Assembly: GCA_038212215.1 (NCBI GenBank)
Contig: JBBQUT010000059.1
Span: 1-16,903, forward strand
DNA from: JALZAI01 sp038212215
Lineage (GTDB): Bacteria > Actinomycetota > Actinomycetes > Mycobacteriales > Jatrophihabitantaceae
Reading direction: 5' to 3'
Length of the DNA: 16,903 nucleotides
This document shows positions 6,957-13,279 of the stretch, piece by piece (within the stretch, counting starts at the first letter, position 1; every line of letters begins with the position of its first letter). A model generated the notes under the pieces. That model worked only from the letters and a program-made list of their open reading frames with translations, searched no databases and was not told where the DNA came from. Position numbers and translations under genes: made by a program.

Positions 6957-7302
6957 CCGCTCAGTGAAGCAGCGTCCGCCGTCTCCGCTGCGCCGCCGCG
7001 CGACGCCCATACTTCGGCAATCCTTATCGATCCTGCGCACGCAACGCGCGTGCAGGAATATTGCGCTGATCGACGTTCCCGGGTGCATGAATTTACCCAG
7101 CTATCTCGGACAGTATTCGGAATACACTCCGATTCTGAGTTCCGGAAAGCTAAACAATGTGAGATAACGGTCGCAGCGGCTTGGAAGACGTGCGCCCAAA
7201 GATGGCCCTGCTGAGTTGTTATCCGCATTTACACGAATCGATAGTTCAGTGAATGGCACCATCCTTTGCTGAGCCACCGATCTGGTTCACTCAAAGCACA
7301 TC
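6957..7302. other. Sparse stretch upstream of DUF1345
   Basis: No gene is recognised here. Promoter and 5' leader of the minus-strand DUF1345 gene should lie within 6957-7150. An AT-richer block at 7095-7165 (CTATCTCGGACAGTATTCGG) is the likeliest promoter zone. No consensus boxes could be assigned. Confidence 0.3.
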
Positions 7303-7338
7303 GAATGCCCGGTTCCGCGATAGCGGCGCCGGGCATTC
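7303..7338 (+). terminator. Strong hairpin, probable intrinsic terminator
   Basis: Arms GAATGCCCGG (7303-7312) and CCGGGCATTC (7329-7338) pair perfectly over 10 bp. Inside them a further CCGC-gata-GCGG stem forms. TTCGTTTCCCC follows on the plus strand. No plus-strand gene ends just before it, so it may be a leftover terminator or insulate the following region. Confidence 0.55.
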
Positions 7339-7465
7339 TTCGTTTCCCCCAATGAAGAGGGGATAGATGATGCCGCGCTGCGCTGCCCGGTTCGGGTCTA
7401 CAAGAAAGCGTACGAACGGCGCTGGATGCCCACGTCCGGCGGGCGGGTAACTGACTTGGTCGGGT

Positions 7466-7663
7466 GTGGCGGCGGCGGGGGTCGCGGGTCCGCAGCCTAC
7501 GCAGCGGCCGCCGCCGTGGGCAGCGTTCGCGGCGGGCTCCCGATGGGCGCCGTGCTGGCCACGGTGCTGTCCGCGCCGCGCGGTCGTCCACGGCACCGAG
7601 CGCCAGCGCCGCACCGAGCACGCGAGCCGCTGGCACGACGACCCGTTCGACCCGTTCACCTGA
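7466..7663 (+). CDS. Possible small ORF or gene remnant before DUF4192
   Basis: A 65-codon frame from GTG 7466 ends in RTEHASRWHDDPFDPFT. This C-terminus looks like real protein, while the middle (Trp/Pro/Cys-rich) does not. A second suggestive block in another frame, VRVYKKAYERRWMPTSGG (7394-7447), lies just upstream. I suspect a decayed small gene of mobile-element type with a frameshift. No ribosome site supports the GTG. Treat as tentative. Confidence 0.25.
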   Translation: MAAAGVAGPQPTQRPPPWAAFAAGSRWAPCWPRCCPRRAVVHGTERQRRTEHASRWHDDPFDPFT

Positions 7664-7711
7664 CCTTCCACAACCCGGTATCACCAGTTCTGCGCGCGCC
7701 GATGACCCGCG

Positions 7712-7740
7712 GCCCCTGACCACCCGGTCGGGGGCTTCTT
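7712..7740 (+). terminator. Hairpin with T-rich tail upstream of the DUF4192 gene
   Basis: GCCCCTGACC (7712-7721) and GGTCGGGGGC (7726-7735) form a 10-bp stem (one G-T pair) with loop ACCC, followed by TTCTT. It has the form of a rho-independent terminator ending the small upstream ORF. It sits 33 bp before the DUF4192 start, so it could also act as a leader hairpin. Confidence 0.55.
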
Positions 7741-7768
7741 GCTGTCCCCACGAAGGAGATTCCCAACC

Positions 7769-8497
7769 ATGCCCAGCACCAACGACCCGATCCGGCAGGT
7801 GCGCGGTCCCGCCGACCTGCTCACCGCTGTGCCCTACCTGCTCGGATTCCACCCCCACGAAAGCCTGGTGATCATCGGCCTCAACGACAAACGGGTCATC
7901 GTCACCGCACGCCTCGACCTCACCGACCTCCCCGATGCCTTGGACGTCACCGATTCCCGGGTCCTGGCGGACACAATGGCAGCGATCGAGCGCGGCGAGG
8001 CCACCGCAATCGTCGGGGCGGTGTTCACCGACGACGCCACACCGAACGACGCCGTCGCGCGCCAGCTCGCCGATCAGGCGCGCACGGCGGGACTCGACCT
8101 GCTCGACACGTTGCGCGTCACCCACGGCCGGTGGCGCTCGCTCTCATGCCCCGACACTTCCTGCTGCCCGCCCGAGGGCACTCCGATGCCCGCGACACCC
8201 AGCGTCCTCGACGCCGCGGCCACCTACGCCGGGCTGACCGCCCTCCCCAGCCGGGACGCGCTCGCTGCGATATTCACCCCGCTGACCCACCCCAGGGACC
8301 TGGCAGTGCAACTCGAGGATCACCACCACAACCAGCTGAGCGCGGTAGGTACCGATCGTTTGGGACACAACCTCGCCATGCTCGACGTGAAACTGACTGG
8401 TGCCGCCTTTGCCGACGAGCTGGCGCCAGCCGACGACATGTGTGGGCACCACCGAGCGCCCACGCTGCATCACCGCGCCGTCCGGGGGCCTATGTGA
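7769..8497 (+). CDS. DUF4192 domain protein, C-terminally shortened
   Basis: Start ATG 7769 has a good GAAGGAG site at 7752-7758; an upstream in-frame TTG/ATG extension is not needed. Residues 10-140 carry the DUF4192 hallmarks: VRGPADLLTAVPYLLGFHPH, ESLVIIGL, VTARLDL, LLDTLRVTHGRWRS and CPDTSCCPPEGTPMP, followed by LPSRDALAAIFTPL. DUF4192 proteins are actinobacterial, common on phage-like and conjugative elements, and of unknown function. Typical members run roughly 350 residues or more. This one stops at 242, and its last ~45 residues (from about HNLAMLDV) no longer look like the family. I infer 3' truncation by a junction or frameshift, so activity is doubtful. Convincing family, uncertain integrity. 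Confidence 0.82.
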   Translation: MPSTNDPIRQVRGPADLLTAVPYLLGFHPHESLVIIGLNDKRVIVTARLDLTDLPDALDVTDSRVLADTMAAIERGEATAIVGAVFTDDATPNDAVARQLADQARTAGLDLLDTLRVTHGRWRSLSCPDTSCCPPEGTPMPATPSVLDAAATYAGLTALPSRDALAAIFTPLTHPRDLAVQLEDHHHNQLSAVGTDRLGHNLAMLDVKLTGAAFADELAPADDMCGHHRAPTLHHRAVRGPM

Positions 8498-8885
8498 CCG
8501 GCGTGCGACGGTGCGGGCAGATTGCCGCCTTGAGGCGCCGCAAGCGTCGGCAGGCGGAGCAGCGAACCAGATCTTGGACACTAATTCCGAACAACGCCCA
8601 AGCCAATAGCAAATCGTGGCGACGGCGTTCATCCGTCGTCCCTGCTGGGTTCACAGATGTCATCCTGGACGCCTGGTTTGCATCGTCGACTGCCCAACCG
8701 TCGGCCGCGACTTGCATGTCGAGAGCGGTCACGGTGGTGGCTTGTTTCATGGTTGGGTCGACAGGCCGGTGACGATGCCGAAGCCGACGATGAACCGGAC
8801 CGGGCTGATGCGGTTGACCGCGGCGAGGTGGGACCAGGATGGCCTAGGGCGGTGAGTGGCAGGTCAGACTCGCCGGTTATGAGGC
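8498..8885. other. Gene-poor stretch of about 390 bp
   Basis: No intact gene is recognised. Minus-strand frames at 8490-8750 and 8629-9009 lack ribosome sites and recognisable motifs. One short membrane-protein-like fragment (8747-8839) is described separately. The stretch probably contains decayed sequence between the truncated DUF4192 gene and the M56 peptidase 3' end. Confidence 0.4.
8747..8839 (-). pseudogene. Fragment resembling the N-terminal helix of an MFS-type transporter
   Basis: Minus-strand translation reads SWSHLAAVNRISPVRFIVGF then GIVTGLSTQP and stop. The R-I-S-P-V-R-F-I-V-G-F-G pattern is what many actinobacterial major-facilitator transporters have at the start of helix 1. 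There is no start codon in frame and the frame ends 10 residues later. It is a scrap at best, and the match is from memory over only ~20 residues. Confidence 0.25.
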
Positions 8886-9806
8886 TTAGGGATGTCTGGT
8901 GCGGTAGGCCGATTGGGCGAGTTCGAAGAGCCGCTCGGTGTCGTGCATCGCGTCGGCCACCGCGGCGGCGGTGGCCGCGAGCAGGCCGATCAGCAAAGCC
9001 ACCCGCCACAGTATGAGGCGGGGCGCCGGGCGTCGCAGCGCGCCGACCCGGTCGGCGACGTCGGTGACGGCGGCGGCGAGAACGGCGGCCGAGCCAGCGA
9101 TGCGGGTGCCGATGGCGGCGCGGGTGAGCGCGTCGGCGACGGTGTCACGGCGGCAGATGCCTGCGGCGTCCTCGTCGGCCCATCGCTCACACGACAGTTC
9201 GGCGGCCGCGGGCACCCGGTGCAGCAGTGGATTCACGGCCGCGGCCAGGTGCGCCACGCTCTGGTGGATGTGGTGGCGGTGGTTGAGGTGCGCCCGTTCG
9301 TGGGCGAGCAGCGCCCGTCGCTCGGCCGGGTCAAGGCTGCGCAACATACCGGTAGTGACGACGATGCGCCCGGGCCGACCGGGCACGGCGAACGCGTGGA
9401 GCTCGCCGGTGTCGAGCACGGTGAGTTCGCTGCCCGTGTGTGGCAGCGAATTGGCGAGATGGTAAGCGTCGCGGACCGCGGTCAGGCGCCGGGTGGCAGC
9501 GCGTAGGAACCGGGCGGCGAGCAGCACGACCGCGACAGCGGCCAGGACGCCGACCGGTAGGGCGACCGGGTCGTGGTGGCGCAGTACCGCATCCGACCAT
9601 CGGCCCCGCGCGGCAAGCACGGGTGTCCGGGCGATCAGCGGGAACGCGAGCAGTGCCAGCGACGCGCTGGAGCCGGCGGCCGCCAGCAACCCGCCTCCGG
9701 ACAGCAGCCACGTCGACACTGCGGGCGGCAGTGTGCGGGCCAGCGCGGGAGCGGCCAGGCCGAAGGCGGCAGTAAAAGCCAGCGGCAGATACACCGACAG
9801 CGACAT
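8886..9806 (-). CDS. M56 (BlaR1-like) membrane zinc metallopeptidase
   Basis: The 306-residue protein has hydrophobic segments at ~4-24, ~33-58, ~80-104 and ~265-287. Between the third and fourth lies the zinc-peptidase motif H169-E-R-A-H173 (LLAHERAHLNHRHHIH), with a downstream acidic segment (ELSCERWADEDAA) able to give the third zinc ligand. This is the M56 family, whose BlaR1/MecR1 members cleave the BlaI-type repressor on signal. The C-terminal penicillin-binding sensor domain of classical BlaR1 is absent, as in the short mycobacterial homologues. The stimulus is therefore not necessarily a beta-lactam. Its ATG overlaps the TGA of the repressor gene by one base (TGATG), implying coupled translation. 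Family call firm. Confidence 0.9.
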   Translation of the reverse strand: MSLSVYLPLAFTAAFGLAAPALARTLPPAVSTWLLSGGGLLAAAGSSASLALLAFPLIARTPVLAARGRWSDAVLRHHDPVALPVGVLAAVAVVLLAARFLRAATRRLTAVRDAYHLANSLPHTGSELTVLDTGELHAFAVPGRPGRIVVTTGMLRSLDPAERRALLAHERAHLNHRHHIHQSVAHLAAAVNPLLHRVPAAAELSCERWADEDAAGICRRDTVADALTRAAIGTRIAGSAAVLAAAVTDVADRVGALRRPAPRLILWRVALLIGLLAATAAAVADAMHDTERLFELAQSAYRTRHP

Positions 9807-10177
9807 CAGGACTCACCGCTGGTTCGTTGCTGATCCAGCAGCCCGGCCAGGGTGGCTTCGTCCTCCGGTGTCAGGGTGCGCAGGAATCGGGTCAGCACCG
9901 CCGCGTGGTCGGCGCCCTTTTCGAGCATCGCCCTCATCCGGTCCGCGGCCAGGCCGGCGTCGTCCAGGACTGGGGTGTAGGCGTGTGCGCGTCCGGTCAG
10001 TTCGCGGCGCACCGCGCCCTTGCCGTGCAGCCTGGTGAGGATGGTCTGCACGGTGGTGTAGGCCAGGTCCCCTTCGAGTGTGTCGGCGACATCGCCAGCG
10101 GTCAGCGGACCGTCGGCGGCCCACAGTGCGGCGAGCACCTCGGACTCCAGGCTGCCTTTCGCGCGTCGCATCGCCAC
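9806..10177 (-). CDS. blaI: BlaI/MecI-type winged-helix repressor
   Basis: This encodes 123 residues from GTG 10175-10177 (GGAGC about 11 bp upstream) or 121 from ATG 10169-10171. It opens with the family pattern RRAKGSLESEVLAALWAADG, then PLTAGDVADTL and the recognition helix LAYTTVQTILTRLHGKGAVR, a wing (RRELTGRAHAYTP), and a C-terminal dimerisation helix (VLTRFLRTLTPEDEATLAGL). BlaI repressors bind TACA/TGTA-type dyads as dimers and are inactivated by cleavage by the M56 partner. A perfect palindrome with several CCTAC/GTAGG half-sites lies 104-127 bp upstream, between this gene and the DedA operon, so autoregulation and control of that operon are likely (inference). A TACTAT hexamer at 10269-10274 (minus) inside the sites could be its -10 box. 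Confidence 0.92.
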   Translation of the reverse strand: MAMRRAKGSLESEVLAALWAADGPLTAGDVADTLEGDLAYTTVQTILTRLHGKGAVRRELTGRAHAYTPVLDDAGLAADRMRAMLEKGADHAAVLTRFLRTLTPEDEATLAGLLDQQRTSGES

Positions 10178-10260
10178 GTCCCGCTGTGCTCCTTGCTCGA
10201 TGGAGGGGGTCGCCGGCCGCGTTACGCCTCAGGGGGGAGCGGGCGTCTTGGCCGGCGACT

Positions 10261-10304
10261 CCTACAGCATAGTAGGTGTAGGCTCCTACATGCATGTAGG
10301 AGCC
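10261..10304. promoter_or_regulatory. Probable BlaI operator cluster with perfect 24-bp palindrome
   Basis: Positions 10281-10304 are a perfect palindrome, GGCTCCTACATG followed by its exact complement. To its left, CCTAC (10261-10265) and GTAGG (10272-10276) form a second dyad with a six-base spacer, and GTAGG at 10278-10282 gives another half-site. The cluster lies between the divergent repressor gene and the small ORF-DedA-PAP2 operon, beginning 84 bp upstream of the repressor start and ending 16 bp before the small ORF start. The core CTACA/TGTAG resembles known BlaI/MecI sites. Binding itself is inferred. Confidence 0.75.
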
Positions 10305-10320
10305 AGGAAGGGTGCTGAGG

Positions 10321-10497
10321 GTGGAGATCCGCGACGAGACGCACGTCCTCGGGCGTCCGGTGGGCAACGGACGGGGACGCCGGATGGGCCGGACTGTCGC
10401 AATGGACTGCGGACCGGACTGCGCACCGCAGCCATCCACCGCCGCCCGGCTCGTCGCAGGCGAACTGAACGCGTTCTACGCGCAGGTAGCCCGGTGA
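10321..10497 (+). CDS. Small ORF upstream of and overlapping dedA
   Basis: The 58-codon frame from GTG 10321 has AGGAAGG at 10305-10311 (9-base spacing), so I prefer this start to the GTG at 10312. The product is hydrophilic: VEIRDETHVLGRPVG, a basic Gly/Arg patch, VAMDCGPDCAPQPSTAA with a C-x3-C pair, and LVAGELNAFYAQVAR at the end. Its TGA overlaps the GTG of the DedA gene (GTGA), which is typical of translational coupling and favours a real gene. It follows the operator cluster directly, so it would be the first gene of the BlaI-controlled operon. No family recognised. It could instead be a leader peptide. Confidence 0.45.
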   Translation: MEIRDETHVLGRPVGNGRGRRMGRTVAMDCGPDCAPQPSTAARLVAGELNAFYAQVAR

Positions 10498-11174
10498 ACG
10501 TTGCGCAAGCGCACCTTGCGGTGAATCTCCTAGACCCCCATTCGCTGCTGTCCTCATTCGGCCCGGTCGGTGTGGGCGTCGTGCTTTTCGCGGAGACTGG
10601 TCTGTTGATCGGGTTCTTCCTGCCGGGTGACTCGCTGCTGTTCACTGCGGGAGTTCTTGCGGCCGCGCCTGCGTCGGCGGCGCTGCACCTGCCGCTCGTC
10701 GGCGTGCTGGTCGCGGCCGCGATCGGTGCCTGCCTCGGCGCGCAGACCGGCTATCTGATCGGCCGACAGGCCGGGCCGCCGCTGTTCGACTCGCCGGGCC
10801 GGCCACGACTGCGGGAAGGTCGCGACCGGGCTGAGAACTATTTGAAGAGCTACGGCTACGCCCGGGCGATCGTGCTGGCCCGGTTCATCCCGGTGGTGCG
10901 GACGGTGCTCAACCCGCTGGCCGGCATCGTCGCCGTCCCGGCGCGGGTGTTCGCGCTCTGGCAGGTCATCGGCGGCCTGCTCTGGTCGCTCGGCGTGACG
11001 CTGGCCGGGTACTGGCTCGGCGCCAGCATCCACAACGTGGATCACTACCTGCTGCCGATCATCGCGGTCATCATCCTCATCTCGCTGCTACCGCTGCTGA
11101 TAGACGCGCTGCGATCGCGCCGCCGGCCAGACAGCAGCATGCCGTCAACGACGACAACCGAAGTGGAGCCCTAA
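10494..11174 (+). CDS. dedA: DedA family membrane protein (SNARE-associated/VTT domain)
   Basis: From GTG 10494 this encodes 226 residues; the open frame extends far upstream, but that part is antisense to the repressor. Features typical of DedA proteins are visible: FAETGLLIGFFLPGDSLLF (re-entrant helix with acidic residue), GAQTGYLIGRQAG, and ARAIVLARFIPVVRTVLNP followed by LAGIVAVPARVF, with the essential arginines. Several membrane helices follow and the tail is basic and Ser/Thr-rich. DedA/UptA-type members move undecaprenyl phosphate, or other phospholipids, across the membrane. Others affect proton-motive force and antibiotic tolerance. The start overlaps the preceding small ORF and the stop TAA directly abuts the next ATG (TAAATG), so this is one operon. 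Confidence 0.92.
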   Translation: MNVAQAHLAVNLLDPHSLLSSFGPVGVGVVLFAETGLLIGFFLPGDSLLFTAGVLAAAPASAALHLPLVGVLVAAAIGACLGAQTGYLIGRQAGPPLFDSPGRPRLREGRDRAENYLKSYGYARAIVLARFIPVVRTVLNPLAGIVAVPARVFALWQVIGGLLWSLGVTLAGYWLGASIHNVDHYLLPIIAVIILISLLPLLIDALRSRRRPDSSMPSTTTTEVEP

Positions 11175-11891
11175 ATGGCGTTTCCGCTGGCCGAGCAGTA
11201 CCTCGGCGACGCAGGCGACTTCCTGCTGATCAACCGCTTCGCCCAGCGCACCGGCTGGCTACACGGGCTGATGACGTTCTACGCGGGCACCCTCGGCATT
11301 GTGCTGCTGGTGCCGCTGCTCCTGGCCGGGTGGTGGCTCGCCCGCCAGCGTCGCGACCCGGCAGTGCTGGCCGCTGCCGTGTGGGCCGCCCTGGGCACCC
11401 TCGTCGCGGTCGGGGTCAACCAACCGATCGTCAACGCCGTCGCTGAGAAGCGCCCATACGCCAGCATCCCGCATGTGCTGCTGCTCGTCGGCCGCTCCGC
11501 AGACTACGGATTCCCCTCGGATCACGCGACGATGGCCGGAGCGGTCGCGGCCGGGTTGTATTACGTCAACCGGCGCCTCGGTCTTATCGCGTGGGTCGTC
11601 GCCGTGCTGCTGGCGTTCTCGCGCGTCTATGTCGGCGCGCACTACCCGCACGACGTCGCCGCGGGCCTGGCGCTGGGCGCCGCCGTCATCGTCGTCGGCC
11701 AGTTCGCCGCCCGCCCGCTGCTGACCTGGCTGATCACGCGCCTGGCCGCCACCCCGCTCCGACCGCTGCTCACGGCCGCCCCGGCGGGTGAGCCCGCGAC
11801 GACAAGCCCGGCGACGCTGGCCACCGACGCAATCACGTCACGATCCTCGGACCGGACGGTTGCGCCGAACACACCCGACGCCGCCCGGTAG
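11175..11891 (+). CDS. PAP2-family phosphatase, probably undecaprenyl-diphosphatase (BcrC-like)
   Basis: The 238-residue integral membrane protein contains the three PAP2 catalytic motifs. These are K92-R-P94 (NAVAEKRPYAS), P114-S-D-H117 (YGFPSDHATMAG) and S149-R150 with H156 and D160 (SRVYVGAHYPHDVAAG). Five to six helices surround them. Residues ~195-238 form a Thr/Ala/Pro-rich cytosolic tail. The spacing and the SRxYVGxHYPxD form match bacterial C55-PP phosphatases (BcrC/PgpB type), which regenerate undecaprenyl phosphate for peptidoglycan synthesis. Phosphatidylglycerophosphate phosphatase is the alternative. It starts on the base after the DedA stop, so the two are translated together, probably under the BlaI operator. 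Confidence 0.9.
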   Translation: MAFPLAEQYLGDAGDFLLINRFAQRTGWLHGLMTFYAGTLGIVLLVPLLLAGWWLARQRRDPAVLAAAVWAALGTLVAVGVNQPIVNAVAEKRPYASIPHVLLLVGRSADYGFPSDHATMAGAVAAGLYYVNRRLGLIAWVVAVLLAFSRVYVGAHYPHDVAAGLALGAAVIVVGQFAARPLLTWLITRLAATPLRPLLTAAPAGEPATTSPATLATDAITSRSSDRTVAPNTPDAAR

Positions 11892-11972
11892 GCCCGCAGG
11901 ATGACCGGCCACTGAACCACGTGTTCACGCTCAACCCGGTCCTGGTCGACGTCGTGATTGCAGCGTCAGTGT

Positions 11973-12272
11973 TCACAGCGTCCAGCCTGTGGATGTCGGG
12001 GCCGCCGTTTCAGCTCGGTTCGGCGCAGCGGCCGGTCGGACAAGGTAGAAGTCGGTGCGCACGGTGCCCGGTGCAATCACGGTGATGGATCGCTGTCTGC
12101 GGCGGCGCGCTCCGCGCGGGAGCACGCCTCGCCGACCGTCCGCACCGCACCGCACCGCGCGCCGCGTCGACCGACCGCCGCCACGGATCCCTGGAACGCC
12201 TTCGCCCTGGGCCGTCGGCGTCGCGATGACGTCGACGAGCAACGTCGCGGCGTTGACGGTAGGCGTGGTCAT
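11973..12272 (-). CDS. Module protein Z, hypothetical (most complete copy)
   Basis: The 99-residue ORF starts ATG 12270-12272, just after Y. It has a leader MTTPTVNAATLLVDV that recurs in copies A (270-327) and B, and at the start of X. A middle of mostly Arg/Gly follows, then SITVIAPGTVRTDFYLVRPA. The closing block is shared with the frameshifted copy B (VIAPSTVRIDCYLVRPA), which shows that both ends were coding in the ancestor. The Arg-rich middle looks like out-of-frame sequence, so even this copy may be a compensated or damaged gene. The block VIAPGTVRTDF is superficially like short-chain dehydrogenases, but no Rossmann motif exists. Function unknown. Confidence 0.45.
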   Translation of the reverse strand: MTTPTVNAATLLVDVIATPTAQGEGVPGIRGGGRSTRRAVRCGADGRRGVLPRGARRRRQRSITVIAPGTVRTDFYLVRPAAAPNRAETAAPTSTGWTL

Positions 12273-12281
12273 CGGCCAGTC

Positions 12282-12707
12282 CTAGTCGTCGGTTTCGGGG
12301 ATGAGCGACTGGAGCGTGGCGATGTACTGCTTGCTCGGCCCGGTGACCAGGACGGTGCGCGCCGCGACGAGGTCGGTGTCGGCGGGCCTGTCGAAACCCA
12401 TGATCGTGCAGCGGCGGCCCACGATTTTCAGCACCACCTCGGCCGCGTGATAATCGCCGGCCAACGTCCGATCCCAGAACGCGGACTGCAGCTTGTCGAG
12501 GCGGTCCAGTTCGAGCTGCAATGCCGCGCGACGCTGGCCTGGCGCCTGCTCGATGGCGATCTTCTGCAGCCAGGCGGTCACGGCCATCGCGGCGATCCGC
12601 GCGTCGAGGTAACCGGTGCGCCGCGCGATCTCGCACCAGTCGACACCGCCGAGCTGGAGCTGGTGCGCGGTGTAGGCGCGGTCCTGGGCGTGCACCTCGC
12701 TACCCAT
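12282..12707 (-). CDS. Module protein Y: small phage-type helix-turn-helix protein
   Basis: The 141-residue protein starts at ATG 12705-12707, four bases after the X stop. Residues ~13-45 (TAHQLQLGGVDWCEIARRTG and following) look like a helix-turn-helix. Residues ~62-97 (ALQLELDRLDKLQSAFWDRT, LAGDYHAAEVVLKIVGRRC, IMGFD) match the helical pattern L-x-R-L-D-x-L...GD...V-x-x-V-L-x-I-x-x-R-R-x-x-(L/M)-G-(L/F)-D. I associate that pattern with small proteins encoded beside phage terminases and on actinobacterial mobile elements. The C-terminal strand (RTVLVTGPSKQYIATLQ) is the part duplicated in copies A and B. This copy stops about ten codons earlier than those. Role in packaging or DNA recognition is inference. 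Confidence 0.7.
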   Translation of the reverse strand: MGSEVHAQDRAYTAHQLQLGGVDWCEIARRTGYLDARIAAMAVTAWLQKIAIEQAPGQRRAALQLELDRLDKLQSAFWDRTLAGDYHAAEVVLKIVGRRCTIMGFDRPADTDLVAARTVLVTGPSKQYIATLQSLIPETDD

Positions 12708-12711
12708 ACAT

Positions 12712-13116
12712 CTAGTTTCGCGCGGGCGTCACGTCACTCTCGTCAATATCATCGGGCCCGGCAGGTGCGAGATTGTGCTGCCGATCCCGGTACCCGCACT
12801 GCAGCGCGGTGGAGATCTGCTCGGCGTCGACCAGCATCCGTTCGGCGCCGGTGTGGTCACCCCGCTCACGTAAATTCACGGCACGCCGACGCCGGTACTC
12901 CGCAGTACTATGCGCAGCTCGGCGGGCGCTGCGTTCGGCGTCAGACCACAACCGGGGCCGGCCCCGCGGAGAGCGGTGCTCTGCAAGGTGCGCGTGCAGC
13001 CGGGCGACGGTTTCCGCGTCGTACACCGGTACCGCGAGCATGCTGCGCACCGGCCGCGCAGGCGAGCTGGTGCGAGCGACGAGCAACGTCGTGAAGCTGA
13101 CGGTGGTCGTGGTCAT
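12712..13116 (-). CDS. Module protein X: basic hypothetical protein
   Basis: This encodes 134 residues from ATG 13114-13116 to TAG 12712-12714. It begins with the module leader MTTTTVSFTTLLVA. It continues with VPVYDAETVARLHAHLAEH, a strongly basic segment (RGRPRLWSDAERSARRAAHS, then EYRRRRAVNLRERGDHTGAE) and ISTALQCGYRDRQHN. The GRPRLWSDAER block suggests nucleic-acid binding, but I do not recognise a family. Bases upstream of the start (GTTGGCTGGCCGATGACC on the minus strand) repeat the Y-Z junction seen in copies A and B. An additional Y copy therefore probably once preceded X in tandem. A short remnant of X lies at 1818-1884. Confidence 0.65.
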   Translation of the reverse strand: MTTTTVSFTTLLVARTSSPARPVRSMLAVPVYDAETVARLHAHLAEHRSPRGRPRLWSDAERSARRAAHSTAEYRRRRAVNLRERGDHTGAERMLVDAEQISTALQCGYRDRQHNLAPAGPDDIDESDVTPARN

Positions 13117-13279
13117 CGGCCAGCCAACCGTCGCGGCATGGTGCTCGGCCTGAGGCAGGAGCCTGGCCTGCAGTTTCTAGATCCCAGTATCGACCTAGAC
13201 AACGGATGTGAGTCCCCAGGCGAGAGGACAAGTACTGCCCTGTCCGCGGGCGGCGTCGTGCCTGGATGGCCTCGTCTTC

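Noticed and set aside
7229..8125. 298-codon minus-strand open frame
   Set aside because: It is the antisense of the DUF4192 gene and its leader, with no ribosome site and no recognisable domain. DUF4192 motifs on the other strand are decisive.
8886..10177. A classical beta-lactam resistance locus (blaI-blaR1-blaZ)
   Set aside because: No beta-lactamase is encoded nearby and the M56 protein lacks a penicillin-sensing domain. The divergent genes are DedA and PAP2.
11973..12272. Z as a short-chain dehydrogenase, from the block VIAPGTVRTDF
   Set aside because: There is no glycine-rich nucleotide motif and no YxxxK. At 99 residues the protein is far too short, so the likeness is coincidental.
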